Assembly (NCBI GenBank): GCA_964497975.1
Contig: CAZCFO010000008.1
Coordinates: 1 to 39,717 of the forward strand
Direction of reading: 5' to 3'
Length of the DNA: 39,717 bases
Source: JABFSS01 sp964497975
GTDB taxonomy: Bacteria > Patescibacteriota > Gracilibacteria > Peribacterales > Peribacteraceae
This document shows, piece after piece, positions 1 through 7,597 of the stretch. Every line of letters starts with the position of its first letter. Positions within the stretch are counted from its first letter, which is position 1. Under the pieces are notes generated by a model that ran no database searches, was not told the DNA's origin, and worked only from the letters and a program-made list of their open reading frames with translations. Both the position numbers and the translations under genes were made by a program.

Positions 1-388
<388 letters not shown>

Positions 389-658
389 ACATTTTTCACT
401 TCCTCCTCACCATCTTGGTCGTGGAGGCGGGTTGAGATTGCTTTAACGAGCGGTCTTACGCCTGCCCACGTGGCCAGGATGGTGAGGAGAGGGGTACTGT
501 TCGTGTGCTACGAGGTGAGTATCACCCCCCGCACCAGACGCTTCGCGTCGGTGCAGGGCAAGCACCGTAGCATTACGATAGTTTCAATAGTTTTTGATTC
601 TTCCAGTTCCGAGTAGTCCGTCCGCCTCAGGCGGACGAGCGTACGAGGAATCCATCAA
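389..658 (+). other. Structured 23S-5S internal spacer
   Basis: No gene is seen here. The spacer folds strongly. An imperfect inverted repeat joins about 402-422 (CTCCTCACCATCTTGG) with about 477-497 (CCAGGATGGTGAGGAG). A second module at about 506-582 has an outer helix (TGCTACG..GGTG with CACCGTAGCA) enclosing a short hairpin and a GCACC..GGTGC stem-loop capped by TTCG. At 614-640 a GTCCGCC/GGCGGAC hairpin resembles those found elsewhere in the window. These are probably rRNA-processing structures; no tRNA is present. Confidence 0.6.
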
Positions 659-668
659 TGAACGTACA

Positions 669-787
669 GTCCTGGTGTCTCTAGCGACAGGGTCACACCC
701 GATCCCATACCGAACTCGGCAGTTAAGCCTGTCAGCGCCGATGGTAGCTCCCGGCACAGGGCGTAAGAGTAGGTCGATGCCAGGACT
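669..787 (+). rRNA. rrf: 5S ribosomal RNA
   Basis: A typical 5S rRNA of about 119 nt. The terminal helix is formed by ACAGTCCTGG at 666-675 and CCAGGACTGT at 780-789. Internally the conserved loop sequence CCGATCCCATACCGAACTCGG and GTAAGAGTAGGTC are visible. The terminal helix is extended outside the mature ends by TGAACG (about 658-663) and CGTTCA (about 790-795), which would form a precursor processing stem. Exact mature ends are approximate. Confidence 0.95.
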
Positions 788-811
788 GTGCGTTCATCCT
801 TCAATCAATGA

Positions 812-830
812 CTCCCGAAAGGGGGTTTTT
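812..830 (+). terminator. Rho-independent terminator of the rRNA operon
   Basis: The sequence CTCCC-GAAA-GGGGG followed by TTTTT forms a compact tetraloop hairpin with a U tract 25 nt after the 5S gene, the expected place for the end of the rRNA transcript. Confidence 0.75.
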
Positions 831-850
831 GCGTGCGTGGCTTCCTCATC

Positions 851-878
851 TTGACCTTCGCGCACGACGCTTTATAGT
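851..878 (+). promoter_or_regulatory. Sigma-70-type promoter TTGACC-N16-TATAGT
   Basis: TTGACC (851-856) and TATAGT (873-878) are separated by 16 nt and lie 18 nt upstream of the ATG at 897. It follows the rRNA terminator and would drive the small gene at 897-1208. Confidence 0.65.
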
Positions 879-896
879 GCTGCCTTCTTTTTCTCT

Positions 897-1208
897 ATGG
901 ATTCTCCTCAGCGATTCATCGAGCCGGTGCAGACGCTCTCCTCCAAGGCAGAGGGCTTGCCGGAAGACATCCGCACAGAGATGTTGGATTTTTTGGCAGC
1001 GGCACGGGCCAGTGGTCTCGTCATCACGCACGAGCAACAAGATGAGTTCGTTGTGGCGCTTCGGGCGCTCCATCTCCAGCGGGTGAGCTCAGAAGCTCCC
1101 GTACGCACATTGCGGGGAACGTTTTTTCAGGAATTCGACAGGCTGCTTCGTCGAGCGGATGGTGCGCGCCAACAGAGGGAGGCTGATGCCGAGGCACAGG
1201 CGGGCTGA
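897..1208 (+). CDS. Hypothetical protein, 103 aa
   Basis: I do not recognise this protein. It is predicted to be soluble, mostly helical and charged, with no signal peptide or membrane segment. It has its own promoter, with the -10 hexamer 18 nt before the ATG, and sits between the rRNA operon and a convergent exported-protein gene that ends 4 nt further on. The leader is pyrimidine-rich and has no Shine-Dalgarno sequence, as for the other genes here. Support comes from promoter placement and frame length; no function is proposed. Confidence 0.55.
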   Translation: MDSPQRFIEPVQTLSSKAEGLPEDIRTEMLDFLAAARASGLVITHEQQDEFVVALRALHLQRVSSEAPVRTLRGTFFQEFDRLLRRADGARQQREADAEAQAG

Positions 1209-1212
1209 GAAA

Positions 1213-2253
1213 TCACCGGATCATGCACCTGCTGTTAAGGCACTGCACGCGCTGCAGCACGCAGCCCGCGCAGAGCGTCGCTTCGCCGGACTGTTCGCGG
1301 CAGGCGGTGTACGCATCCGCGGCTGTCTGGACGCGGCTTTCGGCGCGGACGTTGATGGGCGCTCCGCAGGTTACGTAGGGGCAGCTGGCGTTAAAGAGCA
1401 TGCAATCGGCGTCGGTGGTGCAGGTCTGATTGCTCTGGACGGTCGCGTTGAATTCGGCCATCAGGGAGTCACAGGTGGCGGATCCCGTCCGGGACGTGGA
1501 CGATGAGCGGGAGATCGGCGAGCGGCTCGACGAGGACCTGCTGGTGGAGCTCGAGACCGAGGATCCGCGGCCCAGGCAGGGGTCGGCGAAGTAGTTGATC
1601 ACATGGCCATCTTCGGAGCACGAAGGATGGCGGGTGCCGTCGGCGCAGACGTAGGGTTTGCACTGGTTGCTGCGACAGACGCCGGCGCAGGCCTGGATGC
1701 ACACCTGGGCGCCCGGCTCGCAGGCGGACTGGCAGTCGCCGTCCTCGGTCGTGCAGTACTGGTCGACCGGACACTGCTCGGACGAGAGACACCGTTGTCC
1801 TGTTGATATCGAGGAACTCGAAGAGAACGAGGAACGCGAGGAACTCAAGGATCGTCGGGAGGAACTGGAACTGACGCAGGCCTTTTTCGTGCAGGCCATT
1901 CCGCCCGCGGTACATGTGCAGGTGTTGCAGCCGTCGGGTCCCATAAAGCTCTCGCCGGGTTTCTTGTTGTCGCAGATCGTGCCTTCCAGACGGCAGCGGC
2001 TGGAGCATCCGTCCCCGTTCATCCTGTTTCCGTCATCGCACGCCTCGCGTCTTTCCACTCTCCCGTTGCCGCACCAGTGCGTGCGGAAGAGCCCCACCGT
2101 CAGCGTTCCCTGCGGCGTGCGCTCCGGAGCGATGATCGAAAAGCCGAATCCCGTGCTGACGGCCGCCGCCATCGTGGTTCCGGCGGCGACAAAGGAGATT
2201 CCGGCGATCGCAATCATGGGAATGAGGAATTTGCGCTGGCTGGTGCTGAGCAT
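1213..2253 (-). CDS. Secreted Cys-rich protein with Myxococcus-type Cys repeat and Ser-rich linkers
   Basis: About 346 aa from the ATG at 2253; an in-frame ATG at 2271 is an alternative. The chosen start gives a classical signal peptide: Ser/Lys/Arg n-region, then a hydrophobic core near residues 9-28 ending in Ala residues. Next comes a motif of the CGNG..E.CDDGN...GDGCSSRC type, which matches the DUF4215/Myxococcus Cys-rich repeat, then several Cys-rich modules. Modules are joined by two long linkers made almost only of Ser and Arg (about 110-135 and 220-245). It is likely exported and disulfide-bonded at the cell surface. Ligand and function are unknown. Confidence 0.7.
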   Translation of the reverse strand: MLSTSQRKFLIPMIAIAGISFVAAGTTMAAAVSTGFGFSIIAPERTPQGTLTVGLFRTHWCGNGRVERREACDDGNRMNGDGCSSRCRLEGTICDNKKPGESFMGPDGCNTCTCTAGGMACTKKACVSSSSSRRSLSSSRSSFSSSSSISTGQRCLSSEQCPVDQYCTTEDGDCQSACEPGAQVCIQACAGVCRSNQCKPYVCADGTRHPSCSEDGHVINYFADPCLGRGSSVSSSTSRSSSSRSPISRSSSTSRTGSATCDSLMAEFNATVQSNQTCTTDADCMLFNASCPYVTCGAPINVRAESRVQTAADAYTACREQSGEATLCAGCVLQRVQCLNSRCMIR

Positions 2254-2416
2254 ACAAAATGGGGAGAACATCAGTGTAGACGCAGAATACCCGCTTCCAT
2301 TACGTGGCGCAGGAACCATGCCATACCGACTTCTCCGCTTCGTCCAGTCGTCCTTCTCCTCTCCGGGGTACTTTCAGTGTGTTTTGGAAGAAGAGGGGTA
2401 GGATGTCAGATTAAGA

Positions 2417-2647
2417 ATGTCCGAATTTTTTCATTCAACGGGCGATGGATCCTCCAACGGCCCTCAGCAACCGTCGGTGCTGGTGCAGCAACAACAACTT
2501 CAAAAAGAGGGTTGCGCGGTCCTCCCTCCTCCGGAGATGCCGGTTACCTCGCCTGTACCGGTCATGCAGGCCGCCAAGTTCAGCAGGGAAGAACTCCGGC
2601 AGGCATTGAATTTCGGTCCGGGTGCGGTGGAATGGCTGGATGTCTGA
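2417..2647 (+). CDS. Hypothetical protein, 76 aa, Gln/Pro-rich
   Basis: Not recognised. The first 50 residues are low complexity, with a Q-rich stretch (VLVQQQQLQKEG) and Pro-rich segments. The C-terminal 25 residues look like a short helix pair (SREELRQALNFGPGAVEWLDV). A TAGGAT hexamer lies about 12 nt before the ATG. The gene is small and the call rests only on an open frame between two better-supported genes. Confidence 0.4.
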   Translation: MSEFFHSTGDGSSNGPQQPSVLVQQQQLQKEGCAVLPPPEMPVTSPVPVMQAAKFSREELRQALNFGPGAVEWLDV

Positions 2648-2708
2648 GTCATCGTCTTGTGTTCTCCGGACACGACTCCTAGTGTTCTGGCTCCTTTTTC
2701 CATACAAC

Positions 2709-3233
2709 ATGTCGAAAAATCCTCCCGTCGCCCTTCAGGCCGCCGCCGGCATCCTCTTTACGATTGTTTGGCGCCTGGTGCCGTTTCGTCCGCCCAACGT
2801 GGAGCCCGTGCTCGCGACGATGATGCCGATGGGCAAACGTCATGGATGGGTCACGGGACTGCTCTTCGGTGTCGCCAGCATGGCGCTCTATGACCTGATC
2901 ACGGCCGGGGTCACGCAATGGACCGTCGTTACCGCTGCGACGTACGGTGTCATCGGGGCCGCTGCGGGACCGCTCCTGAGGAACCGGAAGGGGATCGTGG
3001 CCTACGCCCTCTTCGCTGTCGCCGCGACGATCGTTTTCGATTTCATCACCGGCGTGGCCGCCGGCGCGGTTCTCTTCGGCATGTCGTGGAGACAGGGGTT
3101 TATCGGACAGATTCCCTTCACCATCAACCACCTCATCGGGAACGTTCTTCTTGCATGCACCCTCAGTCCCGCCGTGGAGTGGATGCTGGGAAAAACACAG
3201 CCCCGGACGGCGGGGGAGGCCGTACCTGCATGA
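2709..3233 (+). CDS. Six-helix membrane protein, ECF-transporter S-component-like
   Basis: 174 aa from the ATG at 2709, which directly follows TACAAC. The protein is almost entirely hydrophobic segments separated by short loops: about 8-22, 45-62, 68-85, 95-115, 118-132 and 140-158. A PFRPPNVEPVLATMMPMGKRHG segment after the first helix, followed by Gly/Ala-rich helices, recalls small S components of energy-coupling-factor transporters or the related uncharacterised membrane family. The substrate cannot be read from sequence. No ECF ATPase or T component is nearby. The membrane topology is much surer than the family. Confidence 0.6.
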   Translation: MSKNPPVALQAAAGILFTIVWRLVPFRPPNVEPVLATMMPMGKRHGWVTGLLFGVASMALYDLITAGVTQWTVVTAATYGVIGAAAGPLLRNRKGIVAYALFAVAATIVFDFITGVAAGAVLFGMSWRQGFIGQIPFTINHLIGNVLLACTLSPAVEWMLGKTQPRTAGEAVPA

Positions 3234-3265
3234 ATGAAAGGACGAACTCCGGTCCGGACAGCCGG

Positions 3266-3271
3266 TAGAAT
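3266..3271 (+). promoter_or_regulatory. -10 hexamer TAGAAT, leaderless start
   Basis: TAGAAT ends 7 nt before the ATG at 3279. Transcription would begin at or next to the start codon, and there is no Shine-Dalgarno sequence. Confidence 0.5.
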
Positions 3272-3278
3272 GTACGGC

Positions 3279-3743
3279 ATGCCCCACGAAATTCCTGTTG
3301 TCCGGGAGGCGCCGCCCGTTCCGCGCGACTTGGGCGACTGCCGGCGTCTTCTCAAAAACCAGACACAGGCTGTCCGGAGCCATGCATTCGCCCTGCTGCG
3401 CATCCGCGACGACAAGCCGCTTCGCGGCGAAATCAGCCGCATCTTCGCCGAATTCGTCCTGCGGCAAAAGGGGGGTATCGATGACCGGCTGTTCCACGAC
3501 CGGGAAACAGGTCAGCCCCGGCCGGATGCCTATTTTCTCGCGCGGTTCTGCCGCGACATCGCCAACGCCGTGCAGGCGGCGCTGAATGACGTGCGAGCGC
3601 CCCGGGACGCGCCCGGCGGTCCTCTGCCGGAAAGGCGGCCTCCGACCGCCGCGGAGACCCACGGGAAACTCAACCCCGGCCTCCGCCGCCGCCTCCGCGA
3701 TGCGCATCAGGCCAATGTCCCGCATGAACTCGACAGGGAATGA
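3279..3743 (+). CDS. Hypothetical protein, 154 aa, Arg-rich
   Basis: Not recognised. A soluble, Arg-rich protein; residues 10-95 look helical and residues 100-154 are Pro/Arg-rich and probably disordered. The start was chosen because TAGAAT (3266-3271) ends 7 nt before the ATG, the leaderless spacing seen at other stand-alone genes here; a longer in-frame start at 3234 would place the -10 inside the gene. The rluB gene follows, and its own -10 is at 3788. Confidence 0.5.
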   Translation: MPHEIPVVREAPPVPRDLGDCRRLLKNQTQAVRSHAFALLRIRDDKPLRGEISRIFAEFVLRQKGGIDDRLFHDRETGQPRPDAYFLARFCRDIANAVQAALNDVRAPRDAPGGPLPERRPPTAAETHGKLNPGLRRRLRDAHQANVPHELDRE

Positions 3744-3787
3744 CCGGATCCCGCAAAAAGACGGGTTCATCTCCGGGCGATCGCCGG

Positions 3788-3793
3788 TAGGAT
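3788..3793 (+). promoter_or_regulatory. -10 hexamer TAGGAT of the rluB-like gene
   Basis: TAGGAT lies 6 nt before the ATG at 3800 and overlaps the region just after the preceding gene. The arrangement repeats that at 3266 and suggests a leaderless mRNA. Confidence 0.5.
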
Positions 3794-3799
3794 GGGCGC

Positions 3800-4603
3800 A
3801 TGCTCGAGCGATTGCAGAAGATCCTTTCGGCCAGAGGTATCGCCTCACGGCGCAAGGCGGAGGAGTACATCACCCAGGGGCTGGTGAAAGTGAACGGCGT
3901 CGTCGCGACGCTGGGGCAGAAGGCGGATCCGGAGAAAGACGAGATCACCGTAGACGGAAAGGTGATGCAGGCGCGGCAGGAGATGCTGTACTACCTGATG
4001 AACAAGCCGCGGGGGGTGGAGACGATCAACCTCGAAGCAGGGCACAGAGGGCATAGAGGGGACACAGGGGGCAAAGGTACATCTGTTTCTTCTGTGCCCT
4101 TTGTCCCCTCTGTCCGTGATCTTCTTCCGGCCGCTCTTCGCGGCAAGATCTACCCCGTCGGCCGCCTCGACAAGGATTCCGACGGTCTGCTGCTCCTCAC
4201 CAACGACGGCGTGCTCGCCTACCGTCTCACGCATCCGAAGTTCGATCACGAAAAAGAATACGAAGTCACCGTGACGCACGTGATCAAAGACGGACAGCTG
4301 AAAAAAATGGAGGAGGGGATGACGATCTCCGGCGAGAAGACCAAGCCCGCGCGCATCCGCCGGTTGGGAGAGTCGCGTTTCCGCATTGCCATTACGGAGG
4401 GCAAAAACCGGCAGATCCGTCGCATGTGCCAGAAGGTCGGCGCCCCCGTGGAGACGCTCACCCGCGTGCGGATTATGACGCTCGAAGATTCCTCCCTGAA
4501 ACCTGGGAAGATCCGGCCGCTGACCAACCAGGAACGCGACGCCCTGCTGCGGTCGGTGGGGACGGAGCCGGTGGCCGCACAGGCAGGCGGAAAGGGCAGA
4601 TGA
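3800..4603 (+). CDS. rluB: 23S rRNA pseudouridine synthase, RluB/RsuA family
   Basis: 267 aa. Residues 1-60 form an S4 RNA-binding domain (LQKILSARGIASRRKAEEYI). The catalytic domain carries YYLMNKPRG at 64-72 and GRLDKDSDGLLLLTNDG at 121-137, where D124 is the expected catalytic Asp, and NRQIRRMC near 209-216. The enzyme isomerises uridine in rRNA. The odd part is residues 80-104, between MNKPRG and VRDLLP: this segment is encoded by an inserted quasi-palindrome (4039-4115) of short GGGCACAGA-like units, in frame. Relatives normally have only a short loop there. The C-terminus ends in a Gly/Lys-rich tail. Confidence 0.9.
   Translation: MLERLQKILSARGIASRRKAEEYITQGLVKVNGVVATLGQKADPEKDEITVDGKVMQARQEMLYYLMNKPRGVETINLEAGHRGHRGDTGGKGTSVSSVPFVPSVRDLLPAALRGKIYPVGRLDKDSDGLLLLTNDGVLAYRLTHPKFDHEKEYEVTVTHVIKDGQLKKMEEGMTISGEKTKPARIRRLGESRFRIAITEGKNRQIRRMCQKVGAPVETLTRVRIMTLEDSSLKPGKIRPLTNQERDALLRSVGTEPVAAQAGGKGR
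4039..4115 (+). repeat. Tandem-unit hairpin element inserted in rluB
   Basis: The left arm has repeats of the type GGGCACAGA/GGGCATAGA/GGGGACACA and the right arm is roughly their reverse complement (CTTCTGTGCCCTTTGTCCCC). The element is in frame and encodes a Gly/His/Arg-rich then Ser/Val/Pro-rich peptide. Related one-arm copies lie in lysS (8166-8198) and rplV (16640-16682). Confidence 0.7.
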
Positions 4604-4662
4604 ATGCACGTCACATTTATTTCGCGTCCAGTGCAATTCATCGCCGCAGCCCCCGCATGCAT

Positions 4663-4668
4663 TATTCT
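4663..4668 (+). promoter_or_regulatory. -10 hexamer TATTCT
   Basis: TATTCT lies 8 nt before the ATG at 4677, the same hexamer and spacing as upstream of lysS on the other strand. It suggests a very short or absent leader. Confidence 0.45.
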
Positions 4669-4676
4669 TCATTTCC

Positions 4677-5768
4677 ATGAAGCGTAAGAAGCCCTCCCCC
4701 GTACATCATCATCTGGGTAAACCCGCGGTGCTGGCTCTGCTGGTCGCGGTCATTCTCCAGACCGGCGCCTTCACGTACTTCGGCACGCCCATGCAGGCCG
4801 ACCTCGCCGGATTTTTCGATTTCATGGCCCGATTCAACAGGGGGGAGCAGATGGATATCGATTCTCTGGATGCCGGGAGTGCCAAGTCCGCCCGGCAGCA
4901 GCCCCGTCCGCCCGTGCGACCCTGCGCGGACGGCCAGTTCTGCATGACGGGCGGCCAGCAATTCGCCTGTCCCAACGGCGGCGTGCTCGAGCCGGCGTAC
5001 GCATCCTGCACCAACCAGGCTGGCCGCACCGGCGAGTGTTATGCCTGTGCCGATCCGCAGCCGTCGGGCTCCATGGAGTGCGGCGATGTCCAAAACGCCA
5101 ACATGTGCGCCGAGGGCCTGTGCCCCGGCACCGACGTCTGCCGGTCCGTTCCGGAGTCCGTCTACGGCGGCCCTGCATGCCGGTGCTTCCATGCGCTTCC
5201 CGACGAACCGCCTCCGTTCGGCGACCTCGTCATCTGCGAGCAGATGAATCCTCCCGCCACGTGCTTCGATCCCCAGGTGCCGCTCGCCTGTCCGCAGGGG
5301 ATGCATCTGGTCACTGATGGCCAGTCCAGCTGCCTCTTCCAGGGCGGGACGCCCGGGCGCTGCGGGTACTGCCAGGCGGATGATGCCGCGCCTCCGCAGG
5401 AGGCGTGTCCCGACGGATTCACCTGCCGGTCGGCAGGCAACAACTATTGCCCCGATACCTGGCAGCTCGCGGAAGAGGCCGGCTCCTGCGAAGGCGGCCG
5501 CGGCATCTGCTACCGCTGCCCGTCCGCGGACACCCCGCGCCCTCCGTTCCGGGCAGAGGAAAACGACATGTCCGAAGCGATGTACCCGGCGGCCGGTTGC
5601 GCTCCCAGTTTCGATTCCGTGTTCGCGAGCATGGGAAGCGATGAGCGGGCGGCGCTTGAGAATCCCGCAGGATCGTCGATCGGCGTGCTGCTGAAGGCCA
5701 TCAGCCAGTTCCCGGACACTCTGACGCTCGAGCAGGTCCGCGGGAACATGCAGGCGTGCGGGTATTGA
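4677..5768 (+). CDS. Membrane-anchored Cys-rich extracytoplasmic protein, unknown function
   Basis: 363 aa. A basic N-terminus (MKRKKPSP) is followed by one hydrophobic segment at about 17-40, giving a signal anchor or signal peptide. The rest has more than 25 Cys in repeated C-x-DG-x-x-C and CP.G blocks (for example CADGQFCMTGG and CPDGFTCRSAG), so it is probably disulfide-rich and outside the membrane. The last 70 residues lack this pattern and end in a short helical region. I do not recognise a family. It differs from the Cys-rich protein at 1213-2253 in lacking Ser-rich linkers. Confidence 0.65.
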   Translation: MKRKKPSPVHHHLGKPAVLALLVAVILQTGAFTYFGTPMQADLAGFFDFMARFNRGEQMDIDSLDAGSAKSARQQPRPPVRPCADGQFCMTGGQQFACPNGGVLEPAYASCTNQAGRTGECYACADPQPSGSMECGDVQNANMCAEGLCPGTDVCRSVPESVYGGPACRCFHALPDEPPPFGDLVICEQMNPPATCFDPQVPLACPQGMHLVTDGQSSCLFQGGTPGRCGYCQADDAAPPQEACPDGFTCRSAGNNYCPDTWQLAEEAGSCEGGRGICYRCPSADTPRPPFRAEENDMSEAMYPAAGCAPSFDSVFASMGSDERAALENPAGSSIGVLLKAISQFPDTLTLEQVRGNMQACGY

Positions 5769-5813
5769 CCACCGGCGCGGCAGTGAGCATTCGGCGGGAG
5801 CGGCGGTTTGCTG

Positions 5814-5819
5814 TACAAT
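5814..5819 (+). promoter_or_regulatory. Possible -10 TACAAT upstream of the beta-CASP gene
   Basis: TACAAT precedes a leader of about 55 nt containing a copy of the GAGCTACTCGGAATGACA repeat. No good -35 is visible at 16-18 nt, so the call is tentative. Confidence 0.35.
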
Positions 5820-5835
5820 GGAGGAAATTCCCCGT

Positions 5836-5874
5836 TGCGCTTATCCCTCCGCGATGAGCTACTCGGAATGACAT
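5836..5874 (+). repeat. Dispersed repeat ending GAGCTACTCGGAATGACA
   Basis: The 3' half, GAGCTACTCGGAATGACA, recurs exactly at 34921-34938, and diverged relatives occur at 26034-26070 and 600-655. It lies just before the ATG of the gene at 5881. Confidence 0.6.
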
Positions 5875-5880
5875 CATTCT

Positions 5881-7290
5881 ATGAAATTTATATCCCATGG
5901 CGCGGCTCAGGAGGTGACCGGCACGTGCCACGAACTCCAGGTCGAATATTCGCCCGGCAAGTGGAGCCGTGTTCTTCTCGATTGCGGGTTGTTCCAGGGG
6001 CGCCGGCAGGAGGCAGCGGAGAAGAACTCCGGCTTCAGCTTTAAGGTCACGGATATCGACGCTGTCATCCTCAGCCACGCGCATATGGACCACGTCGGCC
6101 GGATTCCGCTTCTCCACAAAAAAGGCTACCGAGGCCCTGTCCATTGCACGTACGCCACCAAGGATCTCGCCGCGGTGATGCTCCGGGACGGGGGATTCAT
6201 CCAGGAGCAGGATGAGCAGTTCTTCTGCAAGCACCTCAGGGATTCCATGATTCCGTGCGAGGGGCCGCTCTACACGCAGGAGGATGCCGTCGCCTGCATG
6301 CGGCTCTTCAAAGGTCACAACTACGGCGATTGGCTCGACGTCTGCCCCGGCATCCGGGTGCAGTTTTTCGACGCCGGGCACATCATCGGCTCGGCCCAGA
6401 TGCTTCTGGAAATCACCGAAAACGGGAAGCGCCGCCAGATCGGTTTCAGTGCCGACCTGGGCCGCAGCGATCTGCCCATCATCCGCGATCCGCTGCCCAT
6501 GCCTCCGGTCGAGCTCCTCATCTGCGAAAGCACGTATGGCAACCGCCGGCACGAGGATATCGGCACGGCCAAGGATCATCTTCGTGACGTCATCATCCGC
6601 ACGGCGGAGCGCGGGGGAAAAGTGATCATCCCCGCGTTCTCGCTGGAGCGGACGCAGGAAATCGTCTTCGATCTGCACGTCCTGTGGGATGAGCGGAAAA
6701 TCCCCCCGATCCCCATCATCATCGATTCGCCGCTGGCGAGCTCGGTCACCGACGTCTTCATGAGGCATCCCGAATGCTACGACCAGGAGATGTTCAACCG
6801 CTTTCTCGGCAAGCAGCACAACCCGTTCCAGTTCTCGCTCGTCAAATACACCGATACCGTCGAGCAGAGCAAAGAGCTCAACGGCACGCCCGGTCCCATG
6901 ATCATCATGGCGGCGTCGGGCATGTGCGAGGCGGGGCGCATCCGGCATCATCTCAAGAACGAGATCGAGAATCCCAAGAACACCGTTCTCGCCGTCGGGT
7001 ACATGGCGGAGAACACGCTCGGCCGGCGCGTGGTGGATCCCGCGGTCGGTTCTATCCGCATCTTCGATCAGACGTACGAGAAGAAAGCAGAAATCGTTTC
7101 CATCGATGCCTATTCCGGGCATGCCGACATGCTTGATCTCGACAAATACGTGTCGGCCGTCCAGGGGCTCAAAAAGATCGTCCTGGTGCACGGAGAACTC
7201 GAACAGATGGAGCCCTTTGGCAAGCGTCTCCAGAAAAACCTGGGGATCGAGTACGTGATGCCGAAAAAAGAAGAGGAATTTGCCCTGTAG
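5881..7290 (+). CDS. Beta-CASP metallo-beta-lactamase-fold RNA nuclease
   Basis: 469 aa, the size of bacterial and archaeal RNA-processing beta-CASP proteins (YSH1-like, COG1236). Metal-binding motifs are present: HAHMDHVG at about 70-77, DAGHIIGSAQ near 164 and SADLGR near 193. The beta-CASP cap has ESTYGNR near 220, PAFSLERTQE near 250 and a GPMIIMAASGMCEAGR stretch near 340. YSGHAD and LVHGE near the C-terminus complete the active site. It is likely a cytoplasmic Zn-dependent RNA endo- or exonuclease. Its exact substrate is not shown, but it could act on the hairpin-rich transcripts of this genome (inference only). Confidence 0.88.
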   Translation: MKFISHGAAQEVTGTCHELQVEYSPGKWSRVLLDCGLFQGRRQEAAEKNSGFSFKVTDIDAVILSHAHMDHVGRIPLLHKKGYRGPVHCTYATKDLAAVMLRDGGFIQEQDEQFFCKHLRDSMIPCEGPLYTQEDAVACMRLFKGHNYGDWLDVCPGIRVQFFDAGHIIGSAQMLLEITENGKRRQIGFSADLGRSDLPIIRDPLPMPPVELLICESTYGNRRHEDIGTAKDHLRDVIIRTAERGGKVIIPAFSLERTQEIVFDLHVLWDERKIPPIPIIIDSPLASSVTDVFMRHPECYDQEMFNRFLGKQHNPFQFSLVKYTDTVEQSKELNGTPGPMIIMAASGMCEAGRIRHHLKNEIENPKNTVLAVGYMAENTLGRRVVDPAVGSIRIFDQTYEKKAEIVSIDAYSGHADMLDLDKYVSAVQGLKKIVLVHGELEQMEPFGKRLQKNLGIEYVMPKKEEEFAL

Positions 7291-7354
7291 GAAGCCATAC
7301 AGCCGTATTCCACCGGATCTTGTTTCGAAGGCCTTCCGGGGGTACAAACACTCC

Positions 7355-7597
7355 ATGTTCAAGAATCGCCCGCTTCTCTTCGATCCGATTGCCGAAAGGC
7401 AGGAAAAACGAGCGGGCAAAGCGCCCCGGAAGACAATGAGTACCGCTTGTTTGGCTTTGATTGAGGATCTGGAAAACGGGAGACTCGCGTCCCCCGTGGC
7501 GGTCGGCAACCACCAAGATGTCGTCCATGACACGATCGAAACGGTCATCGGAGGAGATACCCTGCTGGACGGTCAGGTTTCCGAGTCAGAGGCCTAA
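7355..7597 (+). CDS. Hypothetical protein, 80 aa
   Basis: Not recognised. A small soluble protein with a basic N-terminal third (FDPIAERQEKRAGKAPRKT) and an acidic C-terminal half. The start at 7355 was chosen because TACAAA (7343-7348) ends 6 nt before it. The gene is convergent with lysS and the two coding ends overlap by 12 nt (7586-7597), tail to tail. No terminator is visible between them. Confidence 0.45.
   Translation: MFKNRPLLFDPIAERQEKRAGKAPRKTMSTACLALIEDLENGRLASPVAVGNHQDVVHDTIETVIGGDTLLDGQVSESEA

Noticed and set aside
506..582. tRNA gene in the 23S-5S spacer
   Set aside because: The fold lacks a T-arm TTC motif, an anticodon arm and a CCA end.
5701..7548. 615-codon open frame opposite the beta-CASP gene
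   Set aside because: It is a shadow of a GC-rich coding strand: Arg/His/Asp-rich, no domain, and fully antisense to a gene with clear catalytic motifs.
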